This document shows, piece by piece, positions 7,995 through 16,023 of a stretch of 64,000 nucleotides of DNA. A model generated the notes under the pieces. It was not told where the DNA came from. It saw only the letters and a program-made list of their open reading frames with translations, and did not search any database. Made by a program: the position numbers and the translations under genes. This DNA comes from Corallococcus soli. Its GTDB lineage: Bacteria; Myxococcota; Myxococcia; Myxococcales; Myxococcaceae. The DNA is taken from positions 372,001 to 436,000 of the forward strand of contig NZ_JAAIYO010000001.1 in the NCBI RefSeq assembly GCF_014930455.1, given 5' to 3'. Position 1 is the first letter of the stretch. Each line of letters starts with the position of its first letter.

Positions 7995-8489
7995 ATGCTG
8001 AAGACCGCGTGGAATGAGTGGAGCCTGAAGGCGCTGCAACTGGAGACGGCGCTCCTGGCGTTGGAGGAGATCGAGCTGCCGGACGCGATGCACGCGCTCC
8101 ATGACGCCGCCCAGCAGAAGGTGCTGGAGCTGGCGCGGGCGTGGCAGAAGACGCAGCCGGCGAAGGAGTCGCGCCAGTGGAAGCGCGAGGAGACGGCCGG
8201 GGGCACGCCGCGCGACGAGGAGCTGGCGGACCTGGTGAAGGGCTTCCGCGAGGACGCCAAGACGTGGACGCTCCTGCGGATGACCAGCGACCGGAAGGAA
8301 GTGGTGGAGACGCTGGTGTCGGAGGGGCGCGCCTGCATGGCGGCGGGCGGCGAGTACTACCTGGGCCAGTGGGACGCGGAGGCGCAGGTGCTGGAGGTGG
8401 GGCGCGACGACGAGACCGGCGAGACCGGCACCGGGCTGGTGCTGGAGCCGAGCGGGGAGCTGCACTACACGCCGTCGCCCGAGCTGTAG
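7995..8489 (+). CDS. Hypothetical soluble protein
   Basis: This 164-residue, charged, mostly helical protein has no signal peptide or membrane segment. The first half is a helix-rich region (AWNEWSLKALQLETALLALEE). The second half looks like a small beta domain ending in a GEYYLGQWDAEAQVLEVG stretch. I do not recognise the family. The ATG at 7995 is chosen because a GGGAG lies about 8 bases upstream and the upstream frame is not conserved-looking. It converges on the aldo/keto reductase gene, whose stop is only 17 bp away. Confidence 0.6.
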   Translation: MLKTAWNEWSLKALQLETALLALEEIELPDAMHALHDAAQQKVLELARAWQKTQPAKESRQWKREETAGGTPRDEELADLVKGFREDAKTWTLLRMTSDRKEVVETLVSEGRACMAAGGEYYLGQWDAEAQVLEVGRDDETGETGTGLVLEPSGELHYTPSPEL

Positions 8490-8506
8490 GCGCGGAAGGG
8501 GGGGCT

Positions 8507-9460
8507 TCAACCCTCCAGCAGCTTCACCATCCGGGCGCGCGTCTTCTCGTCGGGCAGCCGCCCCAGGCCCGCCTTCACGTTGTCCTCCAGGTGGGCGGGG
8601 TTGGAGGTGGCGGGGATGGGGCAGTTCACCGCGGGGTGGCCCAGGATGAACTTGAGGAAGAACTGCGCCCAACTGGCGCAGTCGAAGTCCTGGGCCCAGG
8701 CGGGCAGGGGGCGGCCCTTCATCTTGCGGAAGAGGTTGCCCTTGTCGAAGGGCTCCATGACGAGCACGGCGACCCCGTGCTCCTTCGCCGCGGGCAGCAG
8801 GCGCGCCTCCGCGTCGCGCATCGCCAGCGAGTAGGGCAGCTGCACGAAGTCCAGCTTGCTGCCCTTGATGTGCTTCTCCAGGTCGTCGAAGGCGCCGCGC
8901 TGGTAGTGGGTGACGCCCACGTAGCGGATCTTCTTCGCGGCCTTCAGCTCGCGCAGCACGGGCAGGTGGGTGTCCACGTCGAGCAGGTTGTGCACCTGCA
9001 TCAGGTCCATGCGGCCGTGGCCCATGCGCTGGAGGGACGTCTGGATTTGAGCGGCGCCCTCGGCCTTGCCGCGCGTCCAGACCTTGGTGGCGAGGAAGGG
9101 TGTCTTCTCCTGGCCTGACTGCTTCAGCAGGTCACCCACCACGGCTTCGGAGCGGCCGTACATGGGCGATGAGTCGATGAGGCGCGCACCCGAGGCGAAG
9201 AACTTCTGGAGCACCTGCGCCAGGGGGGCGCGCTCGCCCGCGGCACCGCCGACGTCGAAGGTCTGCCAGGTGCCGAGGCCGATGACGGGCAGGGCCTCGC
9301 CCGAGCTGGGGATGGGACGGGTGAGCATGCGGGGACCGGGGGCGGTGGGGGGCTGGGCGAGGGCCGGGAGCGAGGGCGTGAGCGCGGCGCCGAGCCCGGC
9401 CACCAGGACCTCTCGGCGGGTGGGGCCCGGGGGGGCATGGCGGGGACGGGACGGGCGCAT
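8507..9460 (-). CDS. Aldo/keto reductase with Tat signal peptide
   Basis: This 317-residue protein begins with a twin-arginine leader (TRREVLVAGLGAAL, about residues 15-28) ending near an ALA-Q site, so it is probably exported folded to the periplasm. The mature part is an AKR (beta/alpha)8 barrel: PVIGLGTWQT start, LIDSSPMYGRSE with the catalytic Asp-Tyr pair, a Lys in FLATKVWT, and His in MDLMQVHNLLD. The AKR fold uses NADPH, so export raises the question of cofactor supply. Periplasmic AKRs of unknown substrate are known in other proteobacteria. The reading frame stays open far upstream of the ATG at 9460, but the signal peptide makes this start clear. Confidence 0.85.
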   Translation of the reverse strand: MRPSRPRHAPPGPTRREVLVAGLGAALTPSLPALAQPPTAPGPRMLTRPIPSSGEALPVIGLGTWQTFDVGGAAGERAPLAQVLQKFFASGARLIDSSPMYGRSEAVVGDLLKQSGQEKTPFLATKVWTRGKAEGAAQIQTSLQRMGHGRMDLMQVHNLLDVDTHLPVLRELKAAKKIRYVGVTHYQRGAFDDLEKHIKGSKLDFVQLPYSLAMRDAEARLLPAAKEHGVAVLVMEPFDKGNLFRKMKGRPLPAWAQDFDCASWAQFFLKFILGHPAVNCPIPATSNPAHLEDNVKAGLGRLPDEKTRARMVKLLEG

Positions 9461-9664
9461 GGGGAAAGCGTAGCGGCCGGAGGGCCCGGCCACCGGGACT
9501 TCAGGGGGGAGGAGACAGGCAGGTGACAGTTCTGGAAGGGGCCGGTGTTCCTGTGTCCGCGAGGGGCGAAGACGCCCCGACATGACGGTGGCGCACCGGG
9601 CTCCCCACGCGGGAGGCACCCGGACGGCGGCCCCATTCGGAACCAGTCCAGGAAGGTCCAGGCG

Positions 9665-11233
9665 ATGAAGCGCAAGGTCGCGGTGTGTGTCGGGGTGATG
9701 GTCGCGGTGGCGGGAGGCGTGGCGGGGGCAGCGGAGCCGACGGCGTCCGCGAAGGTGGCGGTGGTCACGGCTCCAGTCCAGGCGGCTCCGGTCCAGGCGG
9801 CTCCGGTCCAGGCGGCTTCGGTCCAGGCGGCTTCGGTCCAGCCGTCCCCGGCGATGGCTGGCCCGGCGATGGCGTCGGACCCCGTGGCTCAGCCGGCTCC
9901 GGCGGGGCAGGCGGCCCCGGCGATTGAGATGGCCCCGGTGGATCCGGCGACGCCGGGGGTGGCGGCTCCCGTCACCGTGTTGTCTCCCGCGCCCCTGGTG
10001 GAGGCCGCGGCGGGTGGTGCGCCGGTGGGGGGCACGGTGGCCCAGCGCGCGGCGCCGGATGAAATCCACGCTCCGGCGGTGCTGATGGTGATGCCGCACG
10101 TGAGCTCCGTGGGTACGGCCACGGACCGCGTGGTGACGACGTTCGCGGTGGGCCTGCTCGGGACGCAGGCGAAGCGGGTGAATGGCCTGGCGCTGTCGCT
10201 GGGCGCGAACTGGGTGGGGGAGTCCCTGTCCGGCGGACAGCTCGCGGTGGGGGCCAACGTGGTGCGCGGCGCCGCGTCGGGCGTGCAGTTCGCGGTGGGC
10301 GGCAACGTGGTGACGGGCGAGCTGGAGGGGCTTCAGTCGTCGGTGGGGCTCAACGTGGTGCGGGGCGCGACGACGGGCGGGCAGTTCGCGGTGGGCGGCA
10401 ACGTGGCGGGAGGGGCGCTGTCGGGCGGGCAGTTCTCGGTGGGCGCGAACATCGCGGGCTCGGGCGGCGTGGGTGGGCAGTTCTCGGTGGGCGCGAACAT
10501 CGCGGGCGGGGCGCTCAAGGGCGTCCAGGCCTCGGTGGGCGCCAACGTGGCCCCGTCCATGGTCGGCCTCCAGGCCGCCACGGGCCTGAACTACGCGAAG
10601 GAGATGCGGGGCGCGCAGCTGTCGCTGCTCAACGTGGGCGGGGACGTGTCCGGCACGCAGGTGGGGCTTCTCAACATCGCGGGCAAGGTGGACGGGTTGC
10701 AGCTGGGGCTGATCAACGTGGCGCGCGAGTCCCAGGGTGAGGCGCTGGGCCTCTTGAGCTTCATCGGCAACGGTCAGGCGAACGTGCAGCTGTGGGCCAG
10801 CGACATCGCGTACACGAACGTGGCGCTGAAGTTCGGCAGCCAGCACTTCCACACGCTGCTGACGCTGGGCTTCAACCCCGGCACGGACACGCACCGTCGT
10901 CGCTACGTGGCGGGCTTCGGCTTCGGCACGCACATCCCGGTGGGCCGGGTGTTCTTCGACGTGGACGCCATCGGCTCCAGCGTCCATGCGGACAACCTCT
11001 TTCGCGACGGCGACGGCCTGAACGTGCTCGGGCAACTGCGGCTGGTGGCGGGGTGGCAGGTGGCGAAGCGGTTCGCGCTCATCGGCGGCATCACCGGCAA
11101 CACGCTGGTCACGTGGGACAATGGCGACCGGTGGGAGGAACTGGGCATCGGGCCTGAGTGGCGCAGCGTCTCCGACGAGGGCAACACCACGGTGCGCGTG
11201 TGGCCGGGCGTGCTCCTGGGCGTGCAGCTGTAG
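9665..11233 (+). CDS. LA_2272-type surface repeat protein
   Basis: This 522-residue protein has a signal peptide (MKRKVAVCVGVMVAVAGGVAGA), an Ala/Val/Pro-rich linker with five VQAAP-type repeats, and then about ten copies of an 18-20-residue motif of the form G-x-Q-x-S/A-V-G-x-N-V/I-x-x-G from about residue 175 to 360. Such repeats are typical of the LA_2272 family of surface proteins and suggest a stacked beta-solenoid or outer-membrane beta structure. The C-terminal 150 residues look like outer-membrane beta strands (GFGFGTHIPVGRVFFDVDA). Function is unknown; an envelope or adhesion role is inferred. The linker is encoded by a 15-bp DNA tandem repeat. The next gene, a GIN-domain lipoprotein, starts 33 bp downstream and is probably co-transcribed. 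Confidence 0.75.
   Translation: MKRKVAVCVGVMVAVAGGVAGAAEPTASAKVAVVTAPVQAAPVQAAPVQAASVQAASVQPSPAMAGPAMASDPVAQPAPAGQAAPAIEMAPVDPATPGVAAPVTVLSPAPLVEAAAGGAPVGGTVAQRAAPDEIHAPAVLMVMPHVSSVGTATDRVVTTFAVGLLGTQAKRVNGLALSLGANWVGESLSGGQLAVGANVVRGAASGVQFAVGGNVVTGELEGLQSSVGLNVVRGATTGGQFAVGGNVAGGALSGGQFSVGANIAGSGGVGGQFSVGANIAGGALKGVQASVGANVAPSMVGLQAATGLNYAKEMRGAQLSLLNVGGDVSGTQVGLLNIAGKVDGLQLGLINVARESQGEALGLLSFIGNGQANVQLWASDIAYTNVALKFGSQHFHTLLTLGFNPGTDTHRRRYVAGFGFGTHIPVGRVFFDVDAIGSSVHADNLFRDGDGLNVLGQLRLVAGWQVAKRFALIGGITGNTLVTWDNGDRWEELGIGPEWRSVSDEGNTTVRVWPGVLLGVQL
9770..9844 (+). repeat. 15-bp tandem repeat (5 copies) inside the surface-protein gene
   Basis: The unit GCTCCGGTCCAGGCG occurs five times with one to three mismatches and encodes VQAAP/VQAAS. 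It keeps the reading frame, so copy-number change would alter linker length without breaking the gene. Confidence 0.85.
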
Positions 11234-11266
11234 CGCGAGGACTTCGTCATGAATCGGGAGGGAACC

Positions 11267-12109
11267 ATGTGGAAGCGCCTGGTGGTGGCAGTGCTCGCGG
11301 CGGGTCTGACGACCGGCTGCTATTTCACCGATGACCTGCAGGGCAACGGCGACACCGTGACGGAGGCGCGCGTCACGGCGGGCTTCGTCAAGGTGGAGAA
11401 CCACGACTCGCTGGACGTCGTGGTGATGGAAGGGGAGGTGCCGGAGGTGAAGGTCATCATCGACTCGAACCTCCAGTCGAGCGTGCACACCTTCATCGTT
11501 GCCGAGGACACGCTCGTCATCGCGACGGACGGCTCGTTCAATCCCAAGGGGCAGGCGCGGGTGGAGGTGCGGATGCCGCGCGTGGTGGGCGTCACCCACC
11601 GTGGCTCCGGCACCCTGCGGGTGGAGGGCTTCGAGCAGGGCCAGGAGGACATGCGGCTGGTGTCGAAGGGCTCCGGCACGCTGTCCTTCTGCGGCGGGGC
11701 CCACACGCTGGACGCGAAGCACAGCGGCTCCGGGCGCATGGAGCTGTGCACCGCCGGGGAGCGGATGGTGGAGTGGGTGGACTTCACCCAGTCCGGTTCG
11801 GGCGAGCTGACGTGGTCCGGCAGCGCCAAGCTGGTGCGCGCCTTCATGGAGGGCTCCGGCGACATGACCCTCACGGGCGCGACCAACCGCCTGGTGTCCC
11901 GGCTGGATGGCAGCGGCCGGATGAGCGCCCAGGGCCTGCGGGCCGTGGACGTGGACATCGCGTCGCAGGGGTCGGGGAACGTCACCGCGTTCGTGGACGG
12001 CGGCGGGGTGGTCGTCACGCTCGACTCGTCGGGGAGCGTGGACCTCTTCGGCCACGCGCTCTCCACCCAGGCGCGGGTGAACGGCAGCGGTCGGGTCATC
12101 TGGCACTGA
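11267..12109 (+). CDS. GIN-domain (DUF2807) lipoprotein
   Basis: This 280-residue protein begins with a lipoprotein signal (lipobox LTTGC, Cys about residue 18). The body is a right-handed beta-helix-like GIN/DUF2807 domain, recognisable by repeated G-S-G turns (GSGTL, GSGRM, GSGEL, GSGDM, GSGNV, GSGRV) spaced about 20 residues apart. These proteins are called putative autotransporter-adhesin heads and are envelope-associated, but their function is not settled. The start at 11267 follows a GGGAGG Shine-Dalgarno; an ATG at 11249 is in frame but lacks one. Placement after the repeat surface protein suggests the two act together at the cell surface. Confidence 0.8.
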   Translation: MWKRLVVAVLAAGLTTGCYFTDDLQGNGDTVTEARVTAGFVKVENHDSLDVVVMEGEVPEVKVIIDSNLQSSVHTFIVAEDTLVIATDGSFNPKGQARVEVRMPRVVGVTHRGSGTLRVEGFEQGQEDMRLVSKGSGTLSFCGGAHTLDAKHSGSGRMELCTAGERMVEWVDFTQSGSGELTWSGSAKLVRAFMEGSGDMTLTGATNRLVSRLDGSGRMSAQGLRAVDVDIASQGSGNVTAFVDGGGVVVTLDSSGSVDLFGHALSTQARVNGSGRVIWH

Positions 12110-12161
12110 CTACCTTGTCTTCATCACCCGCGACGTGCGCGGGGGGGAAGGCAGGCGGGCG

Positions 12162-13184
12162 ATGTCAGGGACCATGCGGGCCATGGTGCTCCATGCACCC
12201 GGGCAGCCGTTGAGGGAGGAGCACCTCCCCCTGCCGGAGCCCGGGCCGGAGCAGGTGTTGTTGAAGGTGCACGCCTGCGCGGTGTGTCGCACCGACCTGC
12301 ACGTGGTGGACGGCGAGCTGACCCGCCCGAAGCTGCCGCTGGTGCCCGGCCACGAAATCGTGGCGACGGTGGTGGGGATGGGGGAGCGGGTGGGGGGCTT
12401 CGTGCCCGGGATGCGCGTGGGCGTGCCGTGGCTGGGGTGGAGCTGTGGACACTGCCGCTTCTGTCGCGCGGGGAAGGAGAACCTCTGCGACGCGGCGCGC
12501 TTCACCGGCTACGACGTGGACGGGGGCTTCGCGGAGTACACCGTCGCGGATGCGCGCTTCTGCTTCCCCCTGCCGCCGTCGTACGGGGACGTGGAGGCCG
12601 CGCCGCTGATGTGCGCGGGGCTCATCGGCTTTCGCAGCCTGCGCATGGCGGGCGAGGGGCCCCGGCTGGGGCTGTATGGCTTTGGCGCCGCCGCGCACAT
12701 CCTCATCCAGGTGGCCCGCTACCAGGGGCGCAAGGTGTATGCCTTCACGCGCGAAGGCGACGCGAAGGGGCAGGCGTTCGCGCGCGAGCTGGGCGCGGTG
12801 TGGGCGGGAGGTTCGGACACGCCGCCGCCGGAGCCATTGGACGCCGCCCTCCTCTTCGCGCCGGTGGGCGCGCTGGTGCCGGCCGCGCTGCGGGCCGTGG
12901 ACAAGGGCGGCGTGGTGGTGTGTGGCGGCATCCACATGAGTGACATCCCCTCCTTCCCCTATTCGGTGTTGTGGGAGGAGCGCGTGGTGCGCTCGGTGGC
13001 GAACCTCACGCGGTCGGATGCGCTGGACTTCCTGGCGCTGGCGCCGCGCGTGCCGGTACGCACGGAGGTCCAGGTGTTCCCCCTGTCCGCCGCGAACGAG
13101 GCGCTCCAGGCGCTGCGCGAAGGCCGCGTGCGAGGGGCGGCGGTGCTGGACATGACGGACCCGGGCGAGGGTCCACGGGCCTGA
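12162..13184 (+). CDS. Zinc-dependent alcohol dehydrogenase family protein
   Basis: This 340-residue medium-chain dehydrogenase has the expected order of motifs. The catalytic-zinc Cys is in HACAVCRTD, followed by GHE (PGHEIV). The four-cysteine structural-zinc loop is CGHCRFCRAGKENLC (about residues 93-107). The Rossmann part has a GLYGFGAAAH glycine turn (about 168-176). The turn is G-x-G-x-A rather than the usual G-x-G-x-x-G, so cofactor preference cannot be read off. It resembles the AdhA-like branch active on primary alcohols or aldehydes; the physiological substrate is unknown. ATG 12162 is used; ATG 12174 is also possible. Confidence 0.85.
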   Translation: MSGTMRAMVLHAPGQPLREEHLPLPEPGPEQVLLKVHACAVCRTDLHVVDGELTRPKLPLVPGHEIVATVVGMGERVGGFVPGMRVGVPWLGWSCGHCRFCRAGKENLCDAARFTGYDVDGGFAEYTVADARFCFPLPPSYGDVEAAPLMCAGLIGFRSLRMAGEGPRLGLYGFGAAAHILIQVARYQGRKVYAFTREGDAKGQAFARELGAVWAGGSDTPPPEPLDAALLFAPVGALVPAALRAVDKGGVVVCGGIHMSDIPSFPYSVLWEERVVRSVANLTRSDALDFLALAPRVPVRTEVQVFPLSAANEALQALREGRVRGAAVLDMTDPGEGPRA

Positions 13185-13249
13185 CCGCCTGGATGCTTGG
13201 AGCGTGGGGGGCGTGCACAGCTTTGGCGGACACGGAGGCTGCCCACCGC

Positions 13250-13870
13250 ATGAAAGCGCTTCAGGAGACGGGACCGTTCGCCGGCTATGACTCGGAGCAC
13301 CACCCGCTGGGCTCCTACGCGGCGCTCATCGGGACGTTCGGCACGTCGATGCTCGGCTTCCTGGGATGGATGAGCGCATCAGGGCGGGGGCTGCCTGAGC
13401 GCCTGGGGTGGAGGGACCTGGCGCTGTTCGGTGTCGCCACGCACGCGGTGTCGCGGCTGGTGGCGCTGGACAGGGTGACGGCCCCGCTGCGCGCGCCCTT
13501 CGTTCGCTATGAGTCCGACAGCACCGCGGGCGAGGTGGTGGAGAAGGCGCGGGGAGACGGCCCCCGCCGCGCGCTGGGCGAGCTGCTGGACTGCCCCTTC
13601 TGCCTGAGCCCCTGGGTGGCCACGGGCTTCGTGGCCGCGTCCACGGTGCGTCCTCGTGAGACCCGCTTCGTGGCCTCCATCTTCGCGCTCAGCGCCGCGT
13701 CCTTCTTCCTGCACCGGGCCTACGAGTGGCTGGGGGAGGGGCTGCACCGCACGCGCGCGCAGGTGAAGTCGCTGGAGAAGCAGCAGGAGCACGAAGCCGC
13801 CGTGCAGCTGCCGGGCACCGGGCCGCAGGTCGTGGAGTCCGGCCGCGCGCCCATCCCGTCCCCGAGCTGA
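13250..13870 (+). CDS. DUF1360 family membrane protein
   Basis: This 206-residue protein has three or four membrane-associated segments. The DUF1360 hallmark block is complete: a helix with THAVSRLVALDRVTAP followed by LRAPFVRYE, and a downstream LLDCPFCLSPWVA cysteine motif (about residues 107-120). The family resembles the Bacillus YjcZ-like/DUF1360 sporulation-associated proteins but has no firm function. The start at 13250 was preferred because a CGGAGG lies about 10 bases upstream and the conserved region begins just after it. The frame remains open back into the alcohol dehydrogenase gene, where it is not coding. Confidence 0.75.
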   Translation: MKALQETGPFAGYDSEHHPLGSYAALIGTFGTSMLGFLGWMSASGRGLPERLGWRDLALFGVATHAVSRLVALDRVTAPLRAPFVRYESDSTAGEVVEKARGDGPRRALGELLDCPFCLSPWVATGFVAASTVRPRETRFVASIFALSAASFFLHRAYEWLGEGLHRTRAQVKSLEKQQEHEAAVQLPGTGPQVVESGRAPIPSPS

Positions 13871-13960
13871 ACCGGACACTCTCCTGGACTCCGGGGAGGG
13901 GGCCTGCCGGGGCCCGGGCGGAGCCGGTAGCGTCGGCGTCTTCCAGGAGGCGCCGCGCGC

Positions 13961-14569
13961 ATGAAGGGACCTTCCACCCGGGGATGGCTGGTGCTCGCGG
14001 GGGCGCTGTGGCTGGGCGGCATTGGCGCCGGGTTCGTGGTGCTGGCGCGCTACTCCGCCACGCCTGGAATCGCGCAGGCGAAGGTGGCGCGGTGGCCGGA
14101 GGCCACGCGGCTGACACGTCAGGCGGGACGGCCCGTGCTGGTGATGCTCGCGCACCCGAAGTGCCCCTGCACGCGGGCCAGCGTGACGGAGCTGGCGGAG
14201 CTGATGGCGCACGCGGGCGGGCGCGCGGACGCGTTCGTCCTGTTCCTGCGTCCGGAGGGACTGGAGGACGGCTGGGAGCAGGGCGAGCTGTGGCGCGCCG
14301 CCGCGCGCATCCCCGGGGTCACGGTGCTGCGAGACCCCGGAGGCGTGGAGGCGAAGCACTTCGGCGCGACGACCTCCGGGCACGTGGTGCTCTATGGCGC
14401 GGACGGCCTCCTGCGCTTCAGTGGCGGCATCACCGTGGCGCGCGGCCACGAGGGGGAGAGTCCGGGACGCATGGCGCTGGAGCGCGTGCTGCGTGAAGGC
14501 GGCGAGGGCGGCGACACGCCCGTCTATGGCTGCGCGCTGGAGGACCCTCCGGCGTCCGCGAGCCGCTGA
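13961..14569 (+). CDS. Membrane-anchored thioredoxin-like protein
   Basis: This 202-residue protein starts with an N-terminal membrane anchor (about residues 9-30, WLVLAGALWLGGIGAGFVVL). A thioredoxin-fold domain follows, facing the periplasm. The redox site is unusual: HPKCPCTRAS (about residues 66-75) has a C-P-C in place of C-x-x-C. The rest includes a plausible cis-Pro/strand region (GHVVLYGADGLLRFSGG). A disulphide or thiol-redox role is inferred. The C-P-C spacing could favour metal binding, for example copper, or a persulphide chemistry. Neighbours give no specific partner. Confidence 0.65.
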   Translation: MKGPSTRGWLVLAGALWLGGIGAGFVVLARYSATPGIAQAKVARWPEATRLTRQAGRPVLVMLAHPKCPCTRASVTELAELMAHAGGRADAFVLFLRPEGLEDGWEQGELWRAAARIPGVTVLRDPGGVEAKHFGATTSGHVVLYGADGLLRFSGGITVARGHEGESPGRMALERVLREGGEGGDTPVYGCALEDPPASASR

Positions 14570-14720
14570 CGCGCGCGGATGTCCTGCGGAGGTCGGAACC
14601 CGGCGCGGCGCTGTTCCGCGCTGGACGTCCAGGGACGAGGGCTGTTGGCGCGGTGGGACGTGTGGGGTTGGCTTCGCGGGTCTTCGTCCGCTCCACCCTT
14701 CGCTTCACGGGGAACCCGCC

Positions 14721-15809
14721 ATGTCGCTCGACCACTACGTCACCCTGGGCCGCTCCGGCCTGCGCGTCAGTCCCTTCTGCCTGGGAGCCATGACGTTCGG
14801 CGAGGACCTGGGGTGGGGCAGCAGCGTGCAGACGTCCAACGCCATCATGGACCGCTTCATCGAGCGGGGCGGCAACTTCATCGACACGGCGAACGTGTAC
14901 ACGTTCGGCCACTCGGAGAAGATCATCGGGGACCACCTGGGCAAGGACCCCGCCAAGCGCGACCGGGTGGTCATCGCCACCAAGTTCTTCGGCAACCTCT
15001 TCGACAGGGATCCAAACGGCGGCGGCGCGGGCCGCAAGTCCGTGATGGCCGCGTGCGAGGAGTCGCTGCGCCGGCTCCAGACGGACTACATCGACCTGTA
15101 CTGGATGCACGCCTGGGACGCGCACACGCCCATCGAGGAGACGATGCGCGCGCTGGACGACCTCGTGCGCTCAGGGAAGGTCCGCTACGTGGGCTTCTCC
15201 GACACGCCGGCCTGGAAGGTGGCGCAGGCGCAGGTGACGGCGACCTTCCGGGGCTGGGCGCCGCTGGTGGCGCTGCAGATTGAATACTCGCTGCTGGAGC
15301 GCACGGTGGAGGGGGAACTCATCCCCATGGCGCGGGAGCTGGGGCTGGGCGTGACGCCGTGGTCGCCGCTGCGCAGCGGGGCGCTCAGCGGCAAGTACAC
15401 GCGCCAGAACGCGGGCAAGCAGAAGGCGGACCGCGGCGCGTGGGCGGAGAGCTCGCTCAACGAGAAGACCTACGCCCTCATCGACCTGCTGGAGCGCGTG
15501 GCGAAGGAGCAGGCCTCGACGGTGGCGCGCGTGGCGCTGGCCTGGGTGCAGAACCGTCCCGGCGTGGCGTCCACCATCCTGGGCGCTCGCACGCTGGAGC
15601 AGCTGGACAACAACCTGGGCGCGCTGGACCTGAAGCTCACGCCCGACCAGATGAAGGCGCTGGATGAGCTCTCCAAGCCCACGCTCGACTTCCCGTCGGC
15701 CTTCCTGCAGAACGCCCCGTCCTTCATGCACCCGGGGCTGCGCGTGAACGGCGTCCAGGCGCCGCCGAGCAACCTGAAGCCCAAGTCCGGCACCGCCCCG
15801 AGCTACTGA
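14721..15809 (+). CDS. Aldo/keto reductase (cytosolic)
   Basis: This 362-residue AKR has the full motif set: LGRSGLRVSPFCLGAMTFG at the N-terminus, FIDTANVYTFGHSE with catalytic Asp and Tyr, VVIATKFFG with Lys, and IDLYWMHAWD with His. VASTILGARTLEQL marks the C-terminal NADPH-binding region. It resembles the broad yajO/tas-like group that reduces aldehydes and ketones, so the exact substrate cannot be predicted. No signal peptide is present, in contrast to the exported AKR at 8507-9460. The ATG at 14721 follows GGGGAACCCGCC. Confidence 0.87.
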   Translation: MSLDHYVTLGRSGLRVSPFCLGAMTFGEDLGWGSSVQTSNAIMDRFIERGGNFIDTANVYTFGHSEKIIGDHLGKDPAKRDRVVIATKFFGNLFDRDPNGGGAGRKSVMAACEESLRRLQTDYIDLYWMHAWDAHTPIEETMRALDDLVRSGKVRYVGFSDTPAWKVAQAQVTATFRGWAPLVALQIEYSLLERTVEGELIPMARELGLGVTPWSPLRSGALSGKYTRQNAGKQKADRGAWAESSLNEKTYALIDLLERVAKEQASTVARVALAWVQNRPGVASTILGARTLEQLDNNLGALDLKLTPDQMKALDELSKPTLDFPSAFLQNAPSFMHPGLRVNGVQAPPSNLKPKSGTAPSY

Positions 15810-15827
15810 TCCGGACGGCGGAAACCC

Positions 15828-15850
15828 GGGCCCCTTCGGCACAGGGGCCC
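15828..15850 (+). terminator. Possible terminator hairpin after the aldo/keto reductase
   Basis: A 7-bp GC stem (GGGCCCC/GGGGCCC) with a 9-base loop lies 18 bases after the stop. It lacks a T run, so termination is only possible. Confidence 0.35.
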
Positions 15851-16023
15851 ACACCGTGGAGTGAGGGGCCGTACGTTTCTGCCCGTGCCAACGGGAAAAC
15901 GGCGGCTGGAACGTTCACGACACGACGCTCGCGGTAGCGCGAACGGGGGCCGTTCCTAGTATCGGCCCCCTGGCAGTCGGGTGGGTGGGTGGTCTGGCGC
16001 GGTACGGGCGGCGGGAGGGTGGC

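Noticed and set aside
8507-12106. Very long minus-strand open frame (about 1200 codons) running back over the surface-protein and GIN genes
   Set aside because: Only the first gene (the Tat aldo/keto reductase) has motifs. The rest is His/Arg-rich antisense sequence opposite two well-supported plus-strand genes, which is common in high-GC DNA.
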